64,000 nt of DNA from Quillaja saponaria (GCA_029379385.1 CM055618.1:3792134-3856133), one strand, 5' to 3'; positions 45,538 to 56,890 are shown, counted from the stretch's first letter. Numbers and translations: made by a program. Notes: generated by a model not told the origin, from the letters alone.

Positions 45538-46899
45538 TGCCATTTTTATTCATATTATATGCTAAGTTATTGAATTTTAGTTTGACAGTTGCTTAGTTAA
45601 GTCATTTGTTTTAAAGTGTTGAATCCTACTTGAGTACACTTAGGATTTAGCCTTTAATTAGGAATTCCATTCATTCTTAACTTGATTTGTGTGTTTTGAA
45701 GGGTTAATGCTTAAAGGAAAACCTTTTTAGGTCAAAATAGAGTCAAACAAGGATTTCATATACTTCAGGTGCCACAACGCCCAAAATCATGCAACAATTC
45801 ACCCAAGCATGGGAGTCTAGTGCCTAGGCTACAGAAAGCTGGTGCTGGGGTGTTAAGCAAGAAGGCAACCAGTGCTTAAGTGCCAGAAAAGCAGCACCTA
45901 GGAGCCCAACGTGACTTCCCTCTTTGAATTTTAGTGTTGCGGCGCCAGAACTTCAATTTGTAGTGTTGGCTCGATTTCTAATCCAAATTGAACTCTTTTT
46001 GATGATTTTAAAGCCTATTTAAAGAGGTTTACGTTAGGGAATCAACACACGCAATTGAGCTAAGAAGTTATAGAGATTAAGAGGCAAACAAGAGTGCAAG
46101 GAGCAAGAAGAGCAAGGATAGCTAAATTAAGCTTGAAGACTGAAGATCTGTATAGTTTTCTTTATTCTACTCCTTCTTTCCTTTCTTGTATTTGCTTGAT
46201 GTTTTTATTGTTTAAATCCATGTTTACACTAAGTAACATGGAACAATTCCCTTTCTAGGATTACAATGGAAATCACACGTAGCTTGACTTAAATTTGTTT
46301 ATGGATTGCTTAGGGTTTGGTATTTATGTAATTTATTTCATTCCATGCTTAATGTCTCTAATTGCTTGATTACTAATTAGATTGATTTGGTAACTTAGAG
46401 GAACCTTGACGAAGAAAATCTACATTTGGCCTTGAATAAGATAGCACTTGTTTGAATTCATTCACATGCTTGTTTGAATTTGATTTGTATATAGGATAGA
46501 CATATACCAGTATACCTTATGTAACCAATTTAGGTCTAGTATTAATGAATCTTGCTTAATTCAATTCTCATAAGCATATAGTAAATTAGTTAAGTAAGAT
46601 ATAATTATAAGCAATTCCAAAGATACTTATAATTGAATAAGAACCCCAGGTTAATAATATGGTACCAAAACTAAGCATGATAAGATAATAATAATCCAAG
46701 TGAAGTGTGAAGGAAGTTGTAATTCTAGGTCTGCTCCATTAATTTCTTAAGTTTAATGTGTCATTAGTTATTAGATTAGTTTTTAAACCATAATTTGTTT
46801 ATTTGAATAAAATTAGGATTGTGTTAATAAAATTAGTTTTTCACTATATTACTTGTTATGATACATGCACTTGTGTGATTAATATTGACAACACTAACA
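45538..46899 (+). repeat. Athila-like LTR (inner copy 3)
   Basis: Starts TGCCATTTTTATTCATATT, ends CAACACTAACA. Full-length relative to inner copy 1. The sequence after it (GTTCAGTGAATTGGAGGCC) is the same as that after copy 1, so both inner copies sit at the same position of the same outer LTR. Confidence 0.7.
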
Positions 46900-47945
46900 C
46901 ATGGTGATGTTCAGTGAATTGGAGGCCAAAGAGCTAAAAAGAAAGGCCATGGTGCTAGCCCAGGAAACCTACTCCGAATTGAACTCTAAATAAGGGTTTT
47001 GAAGCCTATAAAAAAGGGAAGGCTTGGGAATTCAAAACACACAATTAAACTAAGTTTTTCAAGAGAAAAATAAAGCTATCAAGAGTGCAAGGCAAGAGGA
47101 GCTTGGATAATTGAAGATTGAAGACCAGCTATCATTAGTTTTCTTTTTCCCTTCAACTCTCTTATTTTTCTTGTAATATATTTGATGGTTGAACTCTTTT
47201 TTTTTTTTTTTTCCTTACACTAGTTAGTATGAACTTATTTAGTTTTTAGGATTGTAATAGAACTCAACATGTAGCTTGAATAAATTTTATTCTTAATTGT
47301 TAGGTTTTGGAATTTAAGTTGTTTATTTCATTTTTTTCTTATTGCTTCTAGTTGATTAGCTACCAATTAGATTGATTTGGTAACCTAAATGAACTTAACA
47401 AAGGAAATTTAGTGTTAGCCTTGATTGAAATAATACTTGTTTTAATTCATTCACACGCATTAAGTGAATATGATTCATATTTAAGATAGAAATATACTTA
47501 CATACCTTGTATAGCCATTTTAGGTCTAATCTTAATGAATATTGCTTAATTTAATTCACATTGACAAATGGTGAATTGTTTATGTGAGTTATTATTATAA
47601 GCAACCTAAAAGACATTTATAATTGAATTAGAACCCTAGGTTAACAATTTGGTCCATTTAATAAGTATGAGAGTATAAGAACAGTTTAATTAAAGTGTTG
47701 AAAGAAATTGAAATTCTAGGCTTTTATCCATTACATTCTCAAGTTTAATTTGTCATTATTACTTTCTAGTTTTAATTTAGTTTTCGCCACTCAATTTCGG
47801 TTTGTTTGAATAAGATTAAGTTGTTTTAATTTTAGTACTTAGCTAAATATTAGTTACAATTTCTTATAGGATCATCACTGTACTTTTCACTATATTACTT
47901 GTCAATGATACATGCACTTGCGTGGTAAATCTAATAATACTCACA
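46900..47945 (+). repeat. Outer Athila-like LTR, 3' portion
   Basis: 46900-47370 matches 41607-42070 (AGTTTTTCAAGAGAAAAATAAAGC, CAAGAGTGCAAGGCAAG). It then continues to a CAATGATACATGCACTTGCG phrase near 47915, the family's 3' end signature, giving the part that the 5' copy lacks. A T-run lies at about 47198-47213. Confidence 0.65.
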
Positions 47946-48107
47946 CAAGGATCATATACACCTTGTATACTTGTTGAGAATGGTGGGAATGAATTAGTCA
48001 GAAATTATGTAATTTATTATGTCACATAAGGTTGTATATATAATTTTAAGGTAATAGTTATCTAACTTTCAAGTAATCTCAATCTGTTGTAGTCACATAA
48101 GGCTATT

Positions 48108-48226
48108 TGTTATAACCCAATATGTTAACGTATGATTTAGAATGTTTGTACATAACTTGTTATATTTAGGTGAATAAAATTTACACAAAGTAACATTAAA
48201 GTAAATGACACTTGCATATATATATA
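48108..48226 (+). repeat. 5' LTR of a second long-LTR gypsy element, left part
   Basis: Starts TGTTATAACCCAATATG with no polypurine tract before it. It matches 62890-63013 almost base for base (AACTTGTTRTRTTTAGGTGAA, AAAGTAACATTAAAGTAAATG). The match breaks in a TATATATATA run at ~48226 and resumes at ~59838. Confidence 0.8.
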
Positions 48227-48239
48227 TTAACATTCTCTT

Positions 48240-49085
48240 GCGCACTTTCACGCGTGCTCAGATGCTTTTTCTTTTTTAGGAGAAAAGTATAAAATTCTTT
48301 TTGGCGTATATATTTGGACCAAAATATGAAGCTCTTTTCCGGGCATGCTCCTCTAACGGTGCATTAGTTTGTTTTCGTGGATACTCATATGCTAGCATAT
48401 CAAGTTTAACTCGGGACATACTTCTCTATTAGGTGTAAATTCTTCACTCTCATTCACATCCTCTATTTGAGTATAAAATTCTAGAGCCGACAAACTTAGT
48501 TTTTTATATAACATGTCCCGTTACATGAAAAGGAGAAAGAAAAGATAGGTATCATTGAAGTCTAGAATATATCTACATATACAAAAGAGCTTGATAAAGG
48601 ATGTGAGGATAGCACGTGTATTTGGGTATCCAAAGACTTCAATTTATAATAAAGGATGGGTACAAATAAAATAATAGAATATAATTATTAATGCGTAATA
48701 AAGGTATAATAGGGTGCTCATATGCTTTTTATTTGGGTATCAAAAGACTTCTCACGAGCACATGAATCTCACACATGCTCAGATGTTTTTTCTTTTTTTG
48801 GGGAAAGGCATAAAATTCATTTTCTATTTGCGTGAAAAATTCTAGAGTTGACAAACTCTCTGTCCTTTATAAATAGTTCCCGTTACATGAAAAGTTTGTC
48901 GGCTTTAGAATTTTACACACAAATAGAGAATGTGCTTTAATGTGAAAAATGTACACCCTGTTAGAGGAGTACGTCTCGATAAAAACTCAATACTCTGCTT
49001 TAGAGGAATACACCAGAAAATATTTTACATCTTTCCACTACAAAAGAAAAAGCATCTTAGCACGTGCCAGAGCACATGCGAGGAT
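48240..49085. repeat. Foldback/inverted repeats (GTGCTCAGATGCTTTTTC family)
   Basis: A motif chain, CATGCTCAGATGTTTTTTC, GGCATAAAATTC, CTATTTGCGTGxAAAATTCTAGAG, TGACAAACTC (48772-48866), is followed on the opposite strand by its complement: GAGTTTGTCGGC-like, TTTAGAATTTTACACACAAATAGAGAATG, then GAAAAAGCATCTTAGCACG (48890-49062). The arms flank a ~25-bp centre near CTTTATAAATAGTTCCCGTTAC. A third, looser copy of the arm lies at 48248-48500. The open frames at 48930-49199 and 48949-49158 come from the arm and are not genes. Confidence 0.6.
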
Positions 49086-50418
49086 GCTAATAATTCCTTA
49101 TCATTACATGAAAAATTTACCAAAAAGAATTTGCTGTATGGAGGAATGTTGTTATTAAACTCTTTTTATATTTTTATTTTTTTTATGTTTTTATTTTAAC
49201 CCTTAATTTATAAAGAATTTTAGATAACTTAATATTTTTCACAACAAAAATAATAAAAAAAATTCTCAATTTTTTCTTTACAAATTACTATTTTAAAAAG
49301 AGTTTGACATTTTTATGAAATTAAAGAAATTTCTTAGATACAAAGTATTTAAAAGCACCTCATACATATATCCATTAAACAAAGTATTTCAAAAGGGACA
49401 ACATAAAAATAAATTTTCATCATAAAAAATTGTATAATTTATAAAATTTACTTGATATATTTTCAAAATTATCTTCTTCTTCAATTACTTTTTCAGCACG
49501 TAACCTTATCCCAAAAATTTCCATCCTTCATTACTCATCATGGTTATCAAATTTCGTCTGACCATACTCCATAAAGGCCGTTATCATCAAAATTATTGAT
49601 AAATCAATTTAACTAAAACAAATGCAAACCTTAAGAATCAAGACTAAAAAGAAATATCAAACATGCACATAAATTACACAAATGACTCATTAAAAAGCTG
49701 ACCATCCTTTTAAGTACATGGTCTATAAATAATCAAAATAGTTTTAACAATTTCATGTAGGTGTTCTAAAGACATAATGGCCATTTAGGCATTTACATGT
49801 TCAAGTATGATACTTGGCTTCCGAAGAAGAACCATCAGTTTACCCACAAAAAAATATAATTCAAAATAGCCACCAAAAACATTGTCCTCTTGGGTCCCTG
49901 ATCCAGAATTGCATTTTTTATTTTGAGATTCTTGATATATTTGTTTCCTAATACAGAATAAGTTCTCTGAACAGCTTGTTAAGTTTAAGCAACATTTCTC
50001 TTTTACTTTTACATCATAATCAAGAAATCCATGAAGACTAGTAACTAAAAATCTTCTCAAATTACCAATAGATTATATGAAGGTGGTGGATTCAACAATT
50101 AGGGAAAGATAAAAACGAGATTAAAATAAGATATGCCTAAAACGATATAACCACAGAAAAGGATCCAAAGACTTCAATTCATGAATGAAAACCCAATGCC
50201 CTGTCAAATAAAACAGAAAAAGTATTAGTAGATTTAGTACCCATTTGATATTAGTTCACTGAAATAGAACCCATTTGAAAAAATCAATAAAAAAGTAGGA
50301 AAAGAAAACAATGGGTAAAACATAGAACACCAAGAAGAAATTTGGAATTAATACAACACTGCATTGAGTAAAGAACCTTCTTTTTTAATATTATAACTTT
50401 TTCTTCTTGATCAATAGA
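49086..50418. other. No supported gene; unrecognised minus-strand frame
   Basis: One minus-strand open frame (50060-49785, 91 codons) begins MRRFLVTSLHGFLDYDVKVK and has a Cys/Asn-rich middle. I do not recognise it and its composition gives no clear coding signal. It could be 3' sequence of the exon-like material at 50419-50650. The rest is AT-rich without structure. Confidence 0.3.
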
Positions 50419-50650
50419 CTAGGTATCAATTGAAGGATCTGCAAAAGAGATAGGAGCAAATGCTTCCAATTGCCATAGTAAAGCAGAGAAACAGAGCATG
50501 GACGAGAAAAATGCACAGCTAGCTATTCTTTGAGAACGAAGTCTCAGTTTTGATAAGGTAATAGTTTCCCTATCTCTTTTCCTTGGCAACAAAGTTAATT
50601 TCAATTTTTGGTTAGCAACTGGATGTTTTTTGTCTTTGGCCTAATCTTCA
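50419..50650 (-). pseudogene. Exon-like fragment with plastid/thylakoid-targeting composition
   Basis: The minus-strand frame ending at a stop at 50419 reads back to about 50614 through KLTLLPRKRDRETITLSKL, RLRSQRIASCAFFSS and LCFSALLWQLEAFAPISFAD. A basic Arg/Ser-rich segment, a hydrophobic stretch and an A-x-A-like end (SFAD) resemble a thylakoid-lumen targeting peptide. That is composition only, and no family is recognised. A CATCCAG acceptor-like sequence precedes the frame at about 50620-50630. The start of this exon is repeated at about 51215-51245 as part of a direct duplication. It may belong with the minus-strand exon-like piece at 58204-58474. Confidence 0.35.
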
Positions 50651-51955
50651 GGGGTCGTGATCTGATCTTCAAATGCTAAGTTATAAACTGAAATTTCTAG
50701 TGCGGCTGGTTAAGGAAGAAAAGAAAAAGAAACGTGATGCACAAATAGAAAAGCAAGTATTAACGTAAATAGCATGGGAATAACAAATGCAAATAAAAAG
50801 ATGAAATATATTGATGCAAAATAATATAATTCACCATATAGACACTTCGTAGTTGTAACTAAGTCTTATGGGAAAATGCATGATCTGAGTCTTGCAGATA
50901 GAGCATATCAAAGGTAAATTTGGTTTCCGTTTAGCCAAACAATGTTGCTTTTTCTCTTCTTTTTTTTTTTTTTTCTTTTTTTTTTTTTCCTTTATTCAAA
51001 GGTTGTAACCTTCATATGCTTTCACATAAACTGGTTTTTTTTTTTTTTTCTTTTCTTTTCATTTTGGTGATAGAAACTTGGAATTAAAGTCATGCAATTT
51101 CCTCGTAACCTTCACTATAAACAACATAGTCTAGTACTTTGCAGCTAACATAGGAAAAAATAATATACACAATTGTTCATGAAAATTTAGATGCATTTCT
51201 CACATACTAACAAAGACAGCCAATTTCAGTTTTTGTCTAGCAACCATGATGATTCTTTTCTTTTTTTTTGTGGGGGGGGAGGGGTGTGGGGGGAATCTTC
51301 AAAACAAACCTTAGTGCCACTCTCTTTGCTTGCTCTATTTTTTTCTTGGGTTTTCTAACCACTAATAGGAGAAAAATTACACAGAAAATTTATAATACAG
51401 TAGAAGATGTGTCCCCTTCCAACTGCATTATTTATCTCCAAAAAGACTTTAACGTGACCAAACATTCACCAATAATGTGGCTAAGAAAGGAATGAGAAAG
51501 AAACACCATGCACAAAATAGAAAAGCAGGCACTAACATAAATGGCATGGGAATAACAACTATCTAAAAAAAAGATAAAATATTTGAATTTACATCATATA
51601 AACACTTCGTACTTGTAACTAAGACTTATGAGAAAAGACTGATCATGCAGTTTTAGTATATCAAAGTTAAATTTAGTTTATGTTTATTTAAGCAATGTTC
51701 TTTTCTTTTCTTTTTTCTCAATATTCAAAGATTGTAACCTTCATAAGCTTTCATATAAACTGGATTTTTTATTTAATTTTTCATTTTGGTGATAGAAACT
51801 TGGAATTAAAATCATGCATTTTCCTTATAACCTACACTATAAACAAAATAGTCTAGTACCCTGCATCTATCATAGGAGAAAATAATATACACATCATGAA
51901 AATTTATCTTCGTGGAAAATAAGATGCATATCTCACATACTAACAAAAAAAGATT
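50590..51955. repeat. ~0.6-0.7 kb direct duplication
   Basis: 50728-51220 and 51488-51953 align over their length: GAAAGAAAC, GCATGGGAATAACAA, ACACTTCGTA, TGTAACTAAG, ATTCAAAG, TTGTAACCTTCAT, GGTGATAGAAACTTGGAATTAAA, AATAATATACAC and CTCACATACTAACAAA. The left boundary includes the 5' part of the exon-like fragment (TTGCTAxxCAAAAAYTGAAATT on the minus strand). Long T/C tracts sit at 50956-51056 in copy 1. Confidence 0.8.
51272..51293 (+). other. G-run cluster, possible G-quadruplex
   Basis: Eight G, A, four G, TGT, six G: at least four runs of three or more G within 22 bases, in an otherwise very AT-rich region. It lies between the two copies of the direct duplication. Any structure or function is inference. 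Confidence 0.5.
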
Positions 51956-52546
51956 CTTATTTTTTGGCAGGTTGCATATTAAATAAGAGACTAATATTAA
52001 ATGTAAGACAAAGGAACTCAAAAAAAAAAAAAAAAAGAAGAAGAATTTTGTAATAGTTTTAAACAAAGTAAATAGTCTCAGAAAAATAAAACTTAAACAT
52101 AGAATTTGAACTTATTTACCGAATAACAAAATGAAATGACATAAGAAAACAAACTGAAAAGGAGATAGAGAAGCGTAAGTTAGAGATCGATAAAAATATT
52201 TATAGGTAGAGTCATACATATCTTAGTTTTGGGATTGATAAAATTTGCAAAGTAGCCAAGTTTTAAAAACCCGGAAAGAATGCAAATGTTCATTATCCGG
52301 CTAAAGGTACTGGGGTAAATAGATTGTTGTAGCAGGAAACGGCCAAACCAGTCCCTGTCAGGATCCCAGTGACTTGCAGATAGGCCTTTTAGTGATCATA
52401 TGATTAGCTTTACAACTTCAATGATTTTTGGGTTTCTGCCAAATAGTGATGTCAACCTTCTCACCAACTTCTTCCAGCAAAGGCTTTTAGGTACATTTTC
52501 AATTTTGATATGTATCATTCAAATCCTTCTTTGTTCTCTCCCAGCC
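51956..52546. other. No supported gene; one long minus-strand open stretch
   Basis: From about 52540 to 52180 the minus strand has one frame open except for a single stop, including GLSASHWDPDRDWFGRFL and LGYFANFINPKTK. It may be an old exon of the same captured gene as 50419-50650. I do not recognise it. Confidence 0.25.
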
Positions 52547-53181
52547 TTTCCAATATCTTTCCAATTGATTACATTGACCCTGTGTAATATGTACTTAATA
52601 TCTGTCCCCCAGTAAGCTTTACTTTCAAAACACAACTTTGTCTAAAGCCAAATACAAAGTAGGAAACTGATGAGGAAAAGCCTGATAATGAATATCTCTA
52701 CTATAATTATCCTGTACAAACCCGGATATTATAAATATGAGTTCAAGTACAGTTACAGTTTTCCAATATCTCCTCCAATTTATTACATTTACCCTGTGTA
52801 ATATGTACTTAATTTCTCTCCCCCAGTAAGCTTTACTTTCAAAACACAACTTTGTCTAAAGCCAAATACAAAGTAGGAAACTGATGAGGAAAAGCCTGAT
52901 AATGAATATCTCTACTATAATTATCCTGAAACAAACCCGGATATTATAAATGTGAGTTCAGGTACAATTACAGCTTTCCGATATCTCTTCCAATTGATTG
53001 CATTGACCCTGTGTACTTAATATCTTTCCCCCAGTAAGCATTACTTTCAAAACACAACTTTGTCTAAAGCCAAATACAAAATAGGAAACTGATGAGGTAA
53101 AGCCTGATAACAAATATCTCTACTATAATTATCCTGCAACAAACCCTGATGTTATAAATGTGAGTTCAAGTACAGTTACAG
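52547..53181. repeat. 213-bp tandem repeat, three units
   Basis: Units at 52547-52759, 52760-52974 and 52975-53181 share TTTCCAATATCTYYTCCAATT, ACCCTGTGTAATATGTACTT, CCCCCAGTAAGCTTTACTTT, AAACTGATGAGG, AAGCCTGATAA and ACAAACCCGGATATTATAAA. Unit 3 lacks seven to eight bases after CCCTGTGTA. A fourth, partial unit (about 53557-53598, continuing at 58102) was the target of the copia insertion. The frames at 52400-52615 plus and 52625-52849 minus are inside the repeat and not genes. Confidence 0.9.
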
Positions 53182-53593
53182 TTTTAGCAATATCTAAAAG
53201 TTGTTAATCAGCTCTTTCAAGATACTTTCTAATAGGATTCAAATCCTTTGACACCGCCACTGCAGTGACTAAAGATGACTCTATATCCATGTTAGAAAAG
53301 GTTCCACCATCAATAGAAATAAAATGCATAATAGCAAATATGAAATAAAAAAGAAGCATCTAATTTCAGTAAATTACAACATGATCTGAAATCTGTAAAA
53401 GATATTTCTCAAAATGCCTTCGCCTTTAGACTCCAACAATTCATAGAGGGTTACCGATAGAAAAAAAAAAAAAAAAAAAAAAGAGTTTCCAATAAACAAT
53501 GGGAAAATGTTAGATACTACAATATCAGAATCCTACTCGAGGAAGAACAAATTTTCTACTAAAATTATCCTGCAACAAACCCAGGATGTTTTA
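53182..53593. other. Spacer between tandem repeat and copia; no gene
   Basis: Contains an A-run at about 53461-53482 and ends in a partial 213-bp unit (TTATCCTGCAACAAACCC). No frame of interest. Confidence 0.5.
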
Positions 53594-53598
53594 AATGT

Positions 53599-53802
53599 AG
53601 ATAAATAATGTGGAGAGAATATAATTTTGTATATTATATTGCAGTACTTTGTACAAGGAATGGCTCCTATATATACAAGAGCTGACTAATAAAGAAGGAA
53701 AATATCAATCCTATAATCTTGGTACAAATGGTGCCAGAATAATATCCTACCATAAACAATTCTATAATCTTGGTACAAATGGTGCCTCAAATCACGCTAA
53801 CA
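53599..53802 (-). repeat. 3' LTR of the copia element
   Basis: Minus-strand start TGTTAGCG, end CATTATTTATCT. 204 bp. A CCTATATATACAAGAG phrase (plus strand) lies near the middle. Confidence 0.95.
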
Positions 53803-53818
53803 CCCAACACCCCACTTA
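53803..53818 (-). other. Polypurine tract of the copia element
   Basis: The minus strand reads TTAAGTGGGGTGTTGGG directly before the LTR start TGTTAGCG. Confidence 0.8.
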
Positions 53819-53872
53819 AACTCAAGGTGGGATAGTAGATGCGAGCTTGAGTTTACTCAGTAAATCGTGAAA

Positions 53873-54610
53873 TCAATTAGAACAATGAGACTTTGTAAAG
53901 ATGTCAGTTGTTTGATTGGCAGAGGTAACGGAGAGCAATCGAAGGGTACCATGATTAACATGATAACGAACAAAATGACAATCAATCTCAATATGTTTGG
54001 TGCGCTCATGGAAAACATCATTATGAGCAATCTGTATAGCACTTATGTTATCACAATTAAGTATTGTGGCTCCTGAATGTGAGATTCCCATATCTGTTAG
54101 CAACCAACGAAACCAAAGTAATTCAAATGTAGCATCAGCAAGAGCACGATACTCTGATTATGTACTAGATCTGGAAATGATAGTTTGTTTCTTGCTACGC
54201 CAAGAAATGAGTGAGTCTTCCAAAAAGAAACAATAACCAGTTGTAGAGCTGCGGTTGGTTGGATCGCCTGCCCAATCAGCATCTGAGTAACCAGTTAGTG
54301 AAGATTGAGCTAAAAAATGAAAACCATGGAAAAGTGTCCCTTTAATGTAACAAAGAATACGAAGAACAACAGCAAAATGTATGGTGCGAGGAGCAGTCAT
54401 GAACTGACTAACCAAATGCACTGCGTGAGCAATATCTGGCCGCGTAATAGTAAGATAAACAAAACTTCCGACTAGTTGCTGATATAAGGTGGGATCCTCA
54501 AGAGGAGTGCCATCTACAGGAGTAAGTTTAACATTAAGTTCCAGATGAGTGGATACAGTCTTGTTGTCCTTAATTCCTGCTTGAGAAAGCAAATCAGAAG
54601 CATACTTACT
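53873..54610 (-). pseudogene. Copia RNase H domain remnant
   Basis: The frame 54592-54158 contains YQQLVGSFVYLTITRPDIAH, TIHFAVVLRILCYIKGT, GYSDADWAGDPTNRSSTTGY (the DADWAGD motif carries a catalytic Asp) and SWRSKKQTIISRSST. Then a TAA replaces one codon and the same frame goes on SEYRALADATFELLWFRWLL, with a second half CDNISAIQIAHNDVFHERTKHIEID and TTDIFTKS down to 53873. Active-site acids in the visible part are kept; one stop and a frameshift disable it. RNase H removes the RNA strand during cDNA synthesis. Confidence 0.95.
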
Positions 54611-55090
54611 TGAGAAAGATAATAACTAGTTAAGTCACTGGGAAACTTCAAGACCAAGAAAGTAACTAAGTGAACCTAAATCTTTCATTTCAAAATGTTC
54701 GCTCAGATACTGTTGTAACTTTGAAATGCATGAGGTATTATCGCCTGTGATGATCATATCATCAACATAGAGAAGAAGTAGAACAAGACCATGATCAGTG
54801 CGAATAAAGCAGCATCATGAGGACTTGGGACAAAACCAAACTGAGTAATAGTAAAGCTAAATTTGGCAAACCAAGCTCTGGGTGCTTGTTTCAAGCCATA
54901 TAATGTTCGACGGAGTAGACAAACTTTGTGAGCAGGATAGGAAAGGGCAAGAGGAGGGTGCATATAAACCTCTTCTTGCAAGTCTTCATTCAGAAATTCA
55001 TTTTTAACATCCATTTGAAAAAGTTTCCATTTTCGCATAGCAACAATAGCCAATAGACTACGAACAGAGGTCAATCATGCCACAGGCGCA
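54611..55090 (-). pseudogene. Copia reverse transcriptase remnant, YVDD retained
   Basis: The frame 55074-54754 has MRKWKLFQMDVKNEFLNEDL, EEVYMHPP, CLLRRTLYGLKQAPRAWF and FTITQFGFVPSPHDAALF. A frameshift then leads into LLLYVDDMIITGDNT (YVDD at 54769-54758), FEMKDLGSLSYFLGLE and the end of RT. The first catalytic Asp is in the FQMDVKNEFLN block. The frameshift at about 54790 and a stop near 54630 prevent a full product. Confidence 0.95.
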
Positions 55091-56815
55091 AAGGTTTCTT
55101 CATAGTTTATGCCATACTCTTGATTGTATCCTTTAGCGACCAAACGAGCTTTGTAGCACTCAATAAAACCATCAGAGTGAGTTTTAATTTTGTAGACCCA
55201 TTTGCATCCATAGGGGTCTTACCAGATGGAGGATCAACTAAATCCCATGTGTGAGTTTTCTCTAGAGCCTGAAGTTCTTCATTCATAGCTTACTACCAAA
55301 GAGGGTCAATACTTGCTTCACGATAAGAGTGAGGCTTATGATGGGTCAAAATTGTAGAATAACAATGGTAATCAACAAGATGATAGGGAGTTTCTCTTAC
55401 TCGAGTGGACCGTCAAATGGTTGTGTTGTCGGAGGCAGGTGCAGGACCAGCAGCTGGAGCAGGTTTAGTTGGAAGTGGACTCAGAAGTGGAAGGATTATC
55501 ATTGAGATAACCAGAATCAGCACTAGGAAATAACTCAACATTTGGTTCAGTAAAGAATAAGGATGAGGAGGTGTCTAATTGCTGGAATTTGGAGATAGAA
55601 GAAAACATGGTGTTTTCCCTAAATGTGACATGCCGAGAAACACGTAATCCTTGAGAGATAGGATCCCAACACTTATATCCTTTATGTTCTAGCCCATATC
55701 CTAGAAAACAACATAACCGAGCACGAGGCTCTAGTTTGGTATGTTCGTGAGGATGTAAAAGAACAAAACAAGCATATCCAAAGGGTTTGAAGACTGAGTA
55801 ATCAGGAAACTTACCAAAAAAGCGTTCAAATAGGGAGAGATTCTGAAGTACTAAAGTAGGAAGACGGTTAATAGCGTAGATAGCATTAAGAGATGCTTCA
55901 CCCCAATATTTTCATGACAAGAGGTAGAAAGAAGAAGAGCACGAACAAAATCAAGGATTTGACGATGCTTACGTTCAACCCGCCCATTTTGCTGAGATGT
56001 GTGAGGACAGGAACGTTGAATGATAGTACCCTGCTGACTAAGAAACTGAAGCAAACAAGATTCTTGATATTTCATGGCATTATTAGTTCGAAGGATTTTA
56101 ATAATGTGAGAGCACTAAGTTTTTATCATAGTGGCAAACTTAATATAAATTTGTGGTAATTCAGAGTGATGCTTTAAGAAATATATCCAAGTGAAACGAG
56201 AATAATCATAAATAAATAAAACAAAATATCTATAATCATTCACAGAAGGAAATAGGAGACGAAACCCAAATATCAGAATGAATAAGTCCAAAATGAATGT
56301 TTGATATAGAAGTACTTTGAGTAAAAGACAATGCTAGTTGTTTGCCAAGTTGACAATGTAAATAATGAAAAGAATCAAACTTAGTATTTCCCAGTAGACT
56401 ACAAGAAATTAAAGGCTGAAGTTTATTGGCAAAAGCATGACCAAGACGAAGATGTCACTGATAAGAAGTGGAAGGAGTGGTTGTTGCTGCAGACACAAAT
56501 TGATGTGGAATATGAAGAGATGAGAGCTCAAATAATCTACCCACTCTATGACCCTCCCCGATAATCTGCCCTGTCTACGGATCCTGAACCTGGCAACCAA
56601 AAGAAGAAAAAATAACTTTAAGTCCACTTTCACATAGTTGGCCAACAGATATAAGATTTAAAGTCAACTTAGGGACAAAATATGTAATGGGAAGGCTAAG
56701 GTATGATGTGGAAGCATGGCCAATATGAGTGATATTCATTGTGCTGCCATTAGCAGTATTAATAGGTGGTAAAAGTGGGAATAGAGGTGGAATTTGATAA
56801 AAATGTATTGTCAAA
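55091..56815 (-). pseudogene. Copia GAG-pre-integrase and integrase remnant
   Basis: Pieces in order from 56815 down: LTLNLISVGQLCESG (GAG-pre-integrase, 56690-56640), WHLRLGHAFANKL (zinc-finger His pair), FGLIHSDIWVSSP (first catalytic Asp), a heavily shifted core, PQNGRVERKHR-like sequence reading SQQNGRVERKHRQILDF (56000-55960, third catalytic Glu), then YWGEASLNAIYAINRLP, LFERFFGKFPDYSVFKPFGYACFVLL and GYKCWDPISQGLRVSRHVTF. The remainder to 55091 is the linker ending [26 protein letters not shown], which begins RT. Many stops. Confidence 0.9.
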
Positions 56816-56890
56816 TATCATGTGATTACAACATGCGGAGTCAAATAGCCAAGAAGAGTTACCTAGGTTGATAGACATAGCACTGGATGA
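56816..56890 (-). pseudogene. Copia protease active-site region
   Basis: The minus strand reads SSWLFDSACCNHMI with the catalytic D-S-A at about 56842-56834. DSA followed by a cysteine and a CNHM block is a common variant of the copia DSG motif. The flanking frame is broken. Confidence 0.75.

Noticed and set aside
48930..49199. Two overlapping frames near the foldback repeats
   Set aside because: They are formed by one arm of the inverted repeat; the other arm is open on neither strand in a consistent way.
51268..51495. 75-codon plus-strand frame after a G-run
   Set aside because: It begins with MWGGRGVGG, produced by the G-run, and continues in intron-like DNA between repeat copies.
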